From: Zoogloea oleivorans
GTDB lineage: Bacteria > Pseudomonadota > Gammaproteobacteria > Burkholderiales > Rhodocyclaceae
DNA length: 58,539 nt
Assembly: GCA_030157785.1 (NCBI GenBank)
Contig: JAOAUC010000035.1
Coordinates: 1-58,539, forward strand
Reading direction: 5' to 3'
Under the pieces are notes generated by a model. The model ran no database searches. It was given only the letters and a program-made list of their open reading frames with translations, and had not been told where the DNA came from. The translations under genes and the position numbers were made by a program. Below, one piece after another: positions 52,346 through 58,539 of this stretch. The first letter of the stretch is position 1. Each line of letters starts with the position of its first letter.

Positions 52346-52981
52346 ATGACATTCCGTTCCTTCGCCGCCCCGCTCCTGCTCGCCGCAGTCGCTTCCCTGC
52401 TGGCCGGCTGTGCCACGACCACGATCAAATCCACCTGGCGGGACGAAGCCGACACGGCCGGAGCACCACGCAAAATGGTTGTCTTCGTCGCGGTGAAAGA
52501 CGAGAACCTGCGCAAAATGGCAGAAAACCGCATCGTCCAGAGCCTGCCAGCCGGCACAGCGCCCGTCGCCGGCCATCAGCTCGACCTGACCCCGGAACTG
52601 GAGATCGACACCGTCCGCGAACGGCTGGTCAAGGGCGGTTTCGACGCCGCCCTCGTCTCACGCCTGGTGTCGGTGGATAAATCCCAAACCCTCGTCCCGG
52701 CCCAAACCCAATTCATGACCGACCCCATGTTCTGGAACGTCGGTCCTCGCTACCGCTCCTTCTACACCTATTACCCCTACGTTTACACCACCCCGTCCTA
52801 CACCGTGGAAAACACTCGGGTCATCGTGGAAACCCTGCTTTACCGCCTTCCTGAAGGCAAGCCGGTATGGACAGCGGTCAGTGAATCCCTCAACCCGCAA
52901 TCCTCCCTGCAGGTAGTGGAAGAACTCATCAAACTGATCGGCAAGAAGCTGAAGACCGAAGGCCTCCTGCCGCCGGACTAG
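52346..52981 (+). CDS. Outer-membrane or periplasmic lipoprotein, DUF4136-like
   Basis: This 211-residue lipoprotein has a signal and lipobox (LLAAVASLLAGCATTTIKST, Cys22). KSTWRDEADTAGAPRKMVVF is the start of the DUF4136-like domain, followed by AENRIVQSLPAGTAPVAGHQ. A tyrosine-rich stretch (FYTYYPYVYTTPSYTVENT) sits in the middle. Function is unknown. It is alone in its transcript, 64 bp after dnaE2. The 165 bp after it (52982-53146) contains no convincing gene. Confidence 0.8.
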   Translation: MTFRSFAAPLLLAAVASLLAGCATTTIKSTWRDEADTAGAPRKMVVFVAVKDENLRKMAENRIVQSLPAGTAPVAGHQLDLTPELEIDTVRERLVKGGFDAALVSRLVSVDKSQTLVPAQTQFMTDPMFWNVGPRYRSFYTYYPYVYTTPSYTVENTRVIVETLLYRLPEGKPVWTAVSESLNPQSSLQVVEELIKLIGKKLKTEGLLPPD

Positions 52982-53146
52982 CCGGGAATCACAAGCGCTG
53001 GTGACATACTTTTGAGTCTGCACGGCGATCAGCGAACCATCCGAGAAACTCTCCACGTGAGTCGAGGTATCCGGAATACTGCCAGCCACGGAGCACAGCC
53101 AGGAGACACCAGACCATGTACGCAGACATAGCAGGGCCATCACAAC

Positions 53147-55306
53147 CTAGCCTGCCCCTGCCCGTTCCCGGCGCCGGTAGTGAATAACAGCCGGCGCCAC
53201 GATCAACACGCCAAACAGCACTACGAAAATCATCGGCCACAACACCGGCCGATTCCACTCGGCACGCTTCTGTTCGCGCACAGCCACGTCGACGCGCTGA
53301 TACTTGAGCGTGTTGCGGATGATCTTGCCTGGCTTCCTGTTGTGTAGCCAGCCGTGCTGCAGGGCGTAAGCCTTCTCGTAGAACCCCCACACCCATGGCG
53401 CATCGTGCTGAAGGATGGCCAGCATCCGCTCGATGATGGCCTGGCGCTCAGGGCTGTCGGGCATCGCCTTCATGCGTTCAAACAGGCGGTCGTACTCGGC
53501 ATTCTCGTAGTTCGCCGCATTCTCGCCCTGGCTCTTCACCTTGCCTTGCGCCCCGTAAAGCAGGAAGAGAAAGTTCTCCGGATCCGGGTAATCCGCATTC
53601 CAGCCCCAGTAAAAGAGCTGCGCATTGCCCTTGCGGATCTTGTCCTGGAAGCGGTTGTAGTCGGTGGCTCGCACCACCAGTTGCACATCAAGCTTGCGGA
53701 ACTGCTTGGTCAGCCAGTCGACGGTGGATTTGTCGCCCATGCCACTGCCCGTGGTGTCCAGGTTGACTACCAGCGGTTCGCCGGACTTGGCATCGCGCCC
53801 GCCTGGATAGCCGGCCTCGGCCAGCAGGCGCCGCGCCTCCTCGACGGATTTGCGCTGGGGCTTGCCATCCAGCCAGTCGTAAACTTGGGGATTGATCCCG
53901 GCCTGGTCGGCCCGGTAGCCAAAGATTCCCGGCGGAATCGGATGCATGGCCGGCACACCGCGCCCATTCTGGAAAACCGAGATGAACTCTTCCTGATCGA
54001 TGGCAATGGAGATTGCCAGCCGCAGCTTGCGGGCCCGCTCACCGCTACCGCCCACCGTCGGGTCGAGCATGTTGAAGCCCATGTACATCACCGACGGCGC
54101 CACCGAGGTGTTCAGGCGGATGTCCTTGGCGACCATCTCGTCACTCAGGCTGACATCTCCTTGACCGCCCATCTGCACGGCCTGGTCGAAGTTGTCGGAG
54201 GACACGCCCGAAGCGTCGTAATAGCCCTGCAGAAACTTGTTCCAGTAAGGAATGCTCTCCTTCTCGCGCGTGAACACAACCTTGTCGATAAAGGGAATCG
54301 CCTTGTTGCAGTCGGCCAGCAGACCGGCCGCCTGGTCTTCCGGCTCACCCTCGCAGGGATAGGTTTCGCCGCGAAAGTTGGGGTTGCGAACGAGGACCAT
54401 GCGCGCATTCGGATTGTTCTCGGCCAGCATGAAAGGGCCGGTACCGATCGGCCACCAGTCGAGGGTCAGGTTGCGCTCGGCCATGCCCGGCTGGGCAAAG
54501 AAACGCTCGGCCTCGAAAGGCACCGGAGCAAAAAAGGGCATCGCCAACCAGTAGGGAAACTGGGGGTAAGCGCCCTTGATGTGCACCCGGTAGGTGTAGC
54601 GGTCCACCAGTTCAACGCCGCTCATAGGATACTTGCGCAGATCGATCCAGCCCCCCGGATCCTTGCCGGCTTTCTCGTCGGCCATCAGGCGCGCATGCAG
54701 ATCTTTCAGGCCGATGATGTAGTCACCCATCAACTCCAGCACCGGTGAATGCAGGCGAGGGTGAGCCAAACGCTTGATCTGATACACGTAATCCTCGGCG
54801 GTCAGCTCCCGGGTGCCGGTGCGGGGGAAGTTGGCCAGGGTGCTTTTCCCGGTCAAATCCTTTGCGGTGAGCCCCAGATAAACAGCTTGCCCCTTCTCGT
54901 CGACGGCAAAGGCCGGGTGTGGCTGGTAACGGATGCCCGGCTGGATGCGAATCTCGTATTCGCTGCGGGCGATTTTCGCCGGATCGACACCTGCCGGCAG
55001 CAAGCGGCCGGCCTCGTCATACTGTTTCAGGGCCGGCATGACCTGTGCTACGGCCAGACTCAGCTGGAACGGCCGCTTGAGGTAGTGATACTGCAGCGGC
55101 GGCTCATAGATCTGGTACAGGAAGGTCGCTTCATCCTCACTGTAGGACTGGACAGGGTCCAGATGCTTGGGTCGCTGGGTGAACGCAGAGTAGAGAATGT
55201 TCTTGCCCCGCTCCGCCGCCGGATAGGGGTCGTTCCAGACCTGGCCGCATCCGGCCGTCAGGGCCGCGAGCAGGATTATCGATAGGTGTCGGATCATCGC
55301 GCGCAT
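53147..55306 (-). CDS. Peptide ABC transporter binding protein (SBP_bac_5) with lipid and membrane anchors
   Basis: This 719-residue protein starts MRAMIRHLSIILLAALTAGC, a lipoprotein signal with Cys20. The SBP_bac_5 domain includes GTRELTAEDYVYQIKRLAHP, WWPIGTGPFMLAENNPNARM, LAISIAIDQEEFISVFQNGR and FYWGWNADYPDPENFLFLLY. Near the C-terminus comes a hydrophobic helix (LWPMIFVVLFGVLIVAPAVI) followed by RRRERAG, so both ends are membrane-attached, which is unusual for this family. An ATG at 55297 is an alternative start. No permease is adjacent; the fused ATPase at 17.8-19.8 kb could serve the same system elsewhere. Confidence 0.85.
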   Translation of the reverse strand: MRAMIRHLSIILLAALTAGCGQVWNDPYPAAERGKNILYSAFTQRPKHLDPVQSYSEDEATFLYQIYEPPLQYHYLKRPFQLSLAVAQVMPALKQYDEAGRLLPAGVDPAKIARSEYEIRIQPGIRYQPHPAFAVDEKGQAVYLGLTAKDLTGKSTLANFPRTGTRELTAEDYVYQIKRLAHPRLHSPVLELMGDYIIGLKDLHARLMADEKAGKDPGGWIDLRKYPMSGVELVDRYTYRVHIKGAYPQFPYWLAMPFFAPVPFEAERFFAQPGMAERNLTLDWWPIGTGPFMLAENNPNARMVLVRNPNFRGETYPCEGEPEDQAAGLLADCNKAIPFIDKVVFTREKESIPYWNKFLQGYYDASGVSSDNFDQAVQMGGQGDVSLSDEMVAKDIRLNTSVAPSVMYMGFNMLDPTVGGSGERARKLRLAISIAIDQEEFISVFQNGRGVPAMHPIPPGIFGYRADQAGINPQVYDWLDGKPQRKSVEEARRLLAEAGYPGGRDAKSGEPLVVNLDTTGSGMGDKSTVDWLTKQFRKLDVQLVVRATDYNRFQDKIRKGNAQLFYWGWNADYPDPENFLFLLYGAQGKVKSQGENAANYENAEYDRLFERMKAMPDSPERQAIIERMLAILQHDAPWVWGFYEKAYALQHGWLHNRKPGKIIRNTLKYQRVDVAVREQKRAEWNRPVLWPMIFVVLFGVLIVAPAVIHYRRRERAGAG

Positions 55307-55401
55307 GAGATGTAGTCTACCGGAAGCACCCAGCTCCGCGGCAGCACACGCCCCGGAAGCATCCGCTATAATCTTGTGGTTATTCACTGGAGACACCTTA
55401 C

Positions 55402-56193
55402 ATGGGCTTTCTCGCCGGCAAACGCATTCTCATCACCGGATTGCTGTCCAATCGCTCGATCTCTTACGGGATCGCCAAAGCCATGCACCGGGAAGGTGCC
55501 GAACTTGCGTTCACCTACCAGAACGAGCGTTTCGTGGAGCGCATCTCCAAGATGGCTGCCGAATTCGACAGCAAGCTGATCTACGCCTGTGACGTGCAGA
55601 GCGATGACGAGATCGCCAGCCTCTTCGAAAAGCTTGGCAAGGAATGGGATGGTCTGGATGGTCTGGTGCACTCCATCGCCTTCGCTCCGAGCGAAGCGCT
55701 GGAAGGTGACTTCCTCGAAAGCGCCTCCCGCGAAGCCTTCCGCATTTCCCAGGAAGTCAGCGCCTACAGCTTCCCGGCCCTCGCCAAGGCAGCGCGCCCG
55801 ATGATGAAGGGCCGTAACGGCGCCATGCTCACCATGTCCTACCTGGGCGCGGTGCGCACAATGCCCAACTACAACATCATGGGCCTGGCCAAGGCCAGCC
55901 TTGAAGCTGCAGTGCGTTACATGGCTGTCAGCCTCGGCCCGGAAGGTACCCGCGTGAACGCCATCTCCGCAGGCCCCATCAAGACGCTGGCAGCCTCCGG
56001 GATCGGCAGTTTCGGCAAGCTGCTGTCCTTCAACGAACGCAACGCGCCCCTGCGCCGCAACGTGACCATTGATGAAGTCGGCAACGTGGCGGCCTTCCTG
56101 TGCTCCGACATGGCCAGCGGTGTTACCGGCGAGATCATGTACGTAGACGGCGGCTTCAATACGACAGCGCTGGGAAATCCTGACCAGGGCTGA
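55402..56193 (+). CDS. fabI: Enoyl-[acyl-carrier-protein] reductase (NADH)
   Basis: This 263-residue enzyme performs the last reduction of fatty-acid elongation. [20 protein letters not shown] is the FabI nucleotide-binding start. The active site is Tyr147 and Tyr157 with Lys164 ([20 protein letters not shown]). [14 protein letters not shown] is the substrate-binding loop and [20 protein letters not shown] the C-terminal signature. Length is typical. GGAGA lies before the ATG. It is divergent from the peptide-binding protein and convergent with ppiD, from which a strong two-way terminator separates it. It would be the target class of triclosan and isoniazid-type inhibitors. Confidence 0.97.
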   Translation: MGFLAGKRILITGLLSNRSISYGIAKAMHREGAELAFTYQNERFVERISKMAAEFDSKLIYACDVQSDDEIASLFEKLGKEWDGLDGLVHSIAFAPSEALEGDFLESASREAFRISQEVSAYSFPALAKAARPMMKGRNGAMLTMSYLGAVRTMPNYNIMGLAKASLEAAVRYMAVSLGPEGTRVNAISAGPIKTLAASGIGSFGKLLSFNERNAPLRRNVTIDEVGNVAAFLCSDMASGVTGEIMYVDGGFNTTALGNPDQG

Positions 56194-56214
56194 TTTCCCG
56201 TACTTGGCGCAAAC

Positions 56215-56248
56215 AAAAAGGCCCTTGGAAATCCAAGGGCCTTTTTTT
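56215..56248. terminator. Two-way intrinsic terminator between fabI and ppiD
   Basis: AAAAAGGCCCTTGGA pairs with TCCAAGGGCCTTTTT across a two-base centre, giving a stem flanked by A-run and T-run. It can stop transcription in both directions, between two convergent genes. Confidence 0.9.
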
Positions 56249-56260
56249 GCGGCAGCGAGC

Positions 56261-58165
56261 TTACCTATCCTTCGGCACTTCCAGAGCCGCAGCGTTCACC
56301 TTGACCTCGTAGCGCTTGCGCAGAGAGGCGATATAAGCACCGAAATCCTGCTCAGCCAGCACGCGCGCGTATTGCTGCTTGATGGCTTTGAGACGGGGGT
56401 CCGCTTCGTTCGCGGTCGGACGGCTCACCTTCTCGATGCGGAAAATCACAAAACCGGCACCGGGAATCTGCGCTCCGGCATATGCAGGCAGCTTGGTGCT
56501 AGGGGCACGGAAGACTGCACGCGCCACTGCCGGCGACAAGCCCTGATCGGCGCGCTGCATGGTCCGGGAAGCACTCCAGTTCAGCTCAAGGGCATCCCCC
56601 TTGTTCAGTCCGGCCAGTTTGGCTTCACCATCCTTCTCAGCCAGCTTGACGGCCTCATCGATAGTCAGCGACTTTTCGATCTCGGCCTTGACCTCTTCAA
56701 AGGGTCGTACCGTTGCCGGCTTGAATTCGACGACCCGTGCAGAAACCAGCATGCCGTTACCTACATCGACCGCGTCGGTATTGCGTTTGTTCTTTACCGC
56801 GTCATCGGAGAACAGCGCAGCGACGAGTTTCTCGTTATTGAGCGGGGAAGGCGCCTTGCCATCGCGACCGATCCATGCGGACGTCTGCGTCTGCAACTTG
56901 AACTTGTCGGCGGCCGGCTTGAGGCTGTCTGCCTGCTCATAAACAGTATTGGTAAAGCCTTCGACCAACTCCGCAAATTTCTTGGCAGACTCCGTGCGCT
57001 TGAGTTCTGCCGCAATCTCGGACTTCACCTCGTCCAGGGGACGAACCTTCTCGGCCTTCACGCCAGTCAGGCGGATGATGTGGAAGCCAAAATCGGACTG
57101 CACCACATCGGAAATATCACCCTCCTTGGCCAAGCTGAACGCAGTGTCCTCAAACTGCTTGACCATCGCACCACGAGCAAAGAAACCGAGGTCTCCCCCC
57201 TTCTCTGCCGACCCAGGGTCCTGGGAGTTCTCCTTGGCCAGCTTCGCGAAATCAGCCGGGTTTGCCTTCACCAGCTTCAGCAGACCCTCGACCTTCTCGC
57301 GGGCGGCTTTGATGGCCGCGTCAGGAGCACCCTTGTCGGCTTGAATGAGGATATGACTGGCACGACGCTCCTCGCCCTGGCGAAAACGTTCCGGATGGGC
57401 ATCGTATTCCTTGTGAATTTCCGCATCACTCACGACCAGTTGCGAAGCCACCCCCTCCTGGCTCAGGACCAGATATTCAGCGCGCAGTTGGGCAGGCAAC
57501 TCGAATTGCTTGCGGTTCGTTTCGTAGAACTTCTTCGCTGCATCTTCGGCAAGCTTGACCTCCGCTACATATTGCGGGGCCGCAAGCCGAACTTCGCTGA
57601 CAGTGCGCTCTTCCAGTTGCACCGAATAAACACGTTCAGCCGATGCACTTGAAACAATGACGCCCTCGGCAACAGCACCAAGCACCTGCTGCAGAGCCAG
57701 ATCATGTCGCAGACGGCTCTCGAATACCGCCTGGGTCATGCCTTGAGCCTTGAGAACAGCCTCGTAGCGAGGCAAGGAGAATTGCCCGTTCTCCTGGAAT
57801 GCCTGAATACCGGCAATTGTGTCCCGCACGCGTTGATCAGATACGCTGAGCCGCATCTTGCTGGCATCAAGCGCAAGCAAGCGCTGATTCACCAGATTGT
57901 CGAGCACAGCCTTGCGAGCCTCGTTTGTATTCATCATGGCAGGATTGAAATTGCTTCCCAGGGCGGCTCGCATCCGTTCCTGTTGCTCGTTCAATGCCTG
58001 CAAAAACTCGGCCTGCTTGATGGGTGTCCCGCCAACAGAGGCCAGTGCGCCTCCATCCCCCGCGTTCTTGACGTAGGAATCAACGCCCCAGAATGCGAAA
58101 GGAAGCGTGATCAAGAGCAGGAAAACCTGAACGATCTTCTTGTTGTTGCGTACGGCGTCGAACAT
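56261..58165 (-). CDS. ppiD: Periplasmic chaperone / peptidyl-prolyl isomerase PpiD
   Basis: This 634-residue inner-membrane protein assists folding of exported proteins near the translocon. It starts MFDAVRNNKKIVQVFLLLIT with one membrane helix at about 12-30. The SurA-like N-terminal chaperone domain follows (PIKQAEFLQALNEQQERMRA, VNQRLLALDASKMRLSVSDQ). The parvulin domain lies near 260-360 (ERRASHILIQADKG, GSAEKGGDLGFFARGAMVKQ, FGFHIIRLTGVK). The long C-terminal chaperone part has VVEFKPATVRPFEEVKAEIE. The neighbouring tRNA-Asp is a usual companion in betaproteobacteria, where hupB, lon and clpX often follow further upstream. Confidence 0.94.
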   Translation of the reverse strand: MFDAVRNNKKIVQVFLLLITLPFAFWGVDSYVKNAGDGGALASVGGTPIKQAEFLQALNEQQERMRAALGSNFNPAMMNTNEARKAVLDNLVNQRLLALDASKMRLSVSDQRVRDTIAGIQAFQENGQFSLPRYEAVLKAQGMTQAVFESRLRHDLALQQVLGAVAEGVIVSSASAERVYSVQLEERTVSEVRLAAPQYVAEVKLAEDAAKKFYETNRKQFELPAQLRAEYLVLSQEGVASQLVVSDAEIHKEYDAHPERFRQGEERRASHILIQADKGAPDAAIKAAREKVEGLLKLVKANPADFAKLAKENSQDPGSAEKGGDLGFFARGAMVKQFEDTAFSLAKEGDISDVVQSDFGFHIIRLTGVKAEKVRPLDEVKSEIAAELKRTESAKKFAELVEGFTNTVYEQADSLKPAADKFKLQTQTSAWIGRDGKAPSPLNNEKLVAALFSDDAVKNKRNTDAVDVGNGMLVSARVVEFKPATVRPFEEVKAEIEKSLTIDEAVKLAEKDGEAKLAGLNKGDALELNWSASRTMQRADQGLSPAVARAVFRAPSTKLPAYAGAQIPGAGFVIFRIEKVSRPTANEADPRLKAIKQQYARVLAEQDFGAYIASLRKRYEVKVNAAALEVPKDR

Positions 58166-58207
58166 GCTGAATCCTCAGTTACTACTAACGACAACTGCTC
58201 TTCGGGT

Positions 58208-58240
58208 TGGAAAAAGCAAAAAGGCGAACTCTCGTTCGCC
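58208..58240 (-). terminator. Orphan reverse-strand terminator upstream of ppiD
   Basis: GGCGAAC and GTTCGCC form a 7-bp stem with a four-base loop (58223-58240). On the reverse strand it is followed by TTTTTGCTTTTTC, a good U-tract. No protein gene ends here: the 190 bp to its right, up to the next terminator at 58430, hold no convincing reading frame. The transcript it ends is unknown (small RNA or leader). Confidence 0.7.
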
Positions 58241-58429
58241 TCTGACAATGAGTTGCGGCATCGCGACATGATGCCTTGTCGAGAACGCAAGGCCGACTCA
58301 TCTGCGCTGCACTTTTGCGTGGAGGGAATTTCGGTATCATCAACTACAGATACGTCTTGAGTCTACCTGCTGGAGAGGCATGGAACAAGCTCCAGGGAGC
58401 AGCCGACCGTCAAGCAGAGGAAGAAAATA

Positions 58430-58456
58430 AAAAAGGCCACGAAAGTGGCCTTTTTT
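58430..58456. terminator. Terminator after tRNA-Asp
   Basis: AAAAAGGCCAC, a GAAA loop and GTGGCC with six T form a strong stem flanked by A- and T-runs, effective in both directions. It lies 34 bp beyond the tRNA 3' end. A second perfect inverted repeat, CCGAAAAC-ATG-GTTTTCGG (58461-58479), lies between it and the tRNA and may help define the tRNA precursor 3' end. Confidence 0.88.
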
Positions 58457-58489
58457 ACATCCGAAAACATGGTTTTCGGACAGTTTTAT

Positions 58490-58539
58490 TGGCGGAGTGG
58501 ACGGGACTCGAACCCGCGACCCCCGGCGTGACAGGCCGG
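58490..58539 (-). tRNA. tRNA-Asp(GTC), 3' part (cut by window edge)
   Basis: Read on the reverse strand, the last 50 bases give the 3' half of the anticodon stem-loop region, CCGGCCTGTCACGCCGG with anticodon GTC. The variable loop and T-arm follow with GGTTCGAGTCC, then the acceptor strand ending in an encoded CCA (58490-58492). The sequence closely matches bacterial tRNA-Asp. The D-arm and 5' acceptor strand are outside the window. Confidence 0.93.

Overview
The window is a gene-dense, GC-rich (low to mid 60s percent by eye) chromosomal segment that reads as a free-living betaproteobacterium, most likely a member of the Rhodocyclales (Azospira / Azonexus / Dechloromonas-like). The basis is: aconitase B; the gloB - yafS-like - rnhA - dnaQ block; tRNA-Asp next to ppiD; a lexA-imuA-imuB cassette plus dnaE2; a FinR/Fpr-type pair; a poly(3-hydroxybutyrate) depolymerase-like gene; and a porin-cytochrome electron-transfer cluster. 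There is no transposase, integrase, phage gene or CRISPR array. The genus is inference.

Layout. 1-6.1 kb: the 5' part of acnB behind a perfect 28-bp palindrome, a large sensor kinase with an output-less receiver, a YchJ-like SEC-C protein, gstA, an S4-domain protein and a Kbp/LysM protein. 6.2-8.9 kb: a leftward operon dusC - TrmB-like methyltransferase - UPF0149/SEC-C protein - YkgJ-like protein. 9-15.2 kb: a membrane-anchored TAXI protein, xpt, glycerate kinase, then dnaQ, rnhA and a methyltransferase opposite gloB. 15.2-21 kb: a response-regulator diguanylate cyclase, mltD, a fused double ABC ATPase, slyD and a bcp-type peroxiredoxin. 21.2-25.4 kb: lexA-imuA-imuB behind a LexA box, then a MATE pump. 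25.4-32.7 kb: an M61 peptidase, a 439-bp non-coding stretch with three evenly spaced pairs of DnaA-box-like 9-mers, the LysR regulator/fpr pair, a PHB depolymerase-like protein, a MAPEG protein and an ABC exporter. 32.9-36.9 kb: a FeeM-like N-acyltransferase, a second membrane-anchored TAXI protein and ettA.

37.0-42.3 kb holds the most notable system: a five-gene leftward operon for a heptaheme membrane-anchored cytochrome c, a diheme-type cytochrome b, a small monoheme cytochrome, a decaheme MtrA/DmsE-type cytochrome and an MtrB/PioB-type outer-membrane barrel. A consensus FNR box (TTGATCGAGATCAA) lies upstream. Together these could carry electrons between the quinone pool and the cell surface under oxygen limitation. 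The first two genes resemble the CbcBA arrangement known from Geobacter, while the last two form an MtrAB/MtoAB/PioAB-type conduit; no outer-surface MtrC-like cytochrome is visible.

42.5-58.5 kb: a MOSC protein, a methyltransferase, a small unknown, a PhnD-like binding protein translationally coupled to a diguanylate cyclase, a stand-alone I9-like protein coupled to a subtilase, dnaE2 with its own perfect LexA box almost touching the start codon, a lipoprotein, a peptide-binding protein with a C-terminal membrane anchor, fabI, ppiD, and a truncated tRNA-Asp at the right edge. The SOS mutasome genes (imuA, imuB, dnaE2) are split over two loci about 27 kb apart, both apparently controlled by the LexA encoded here.
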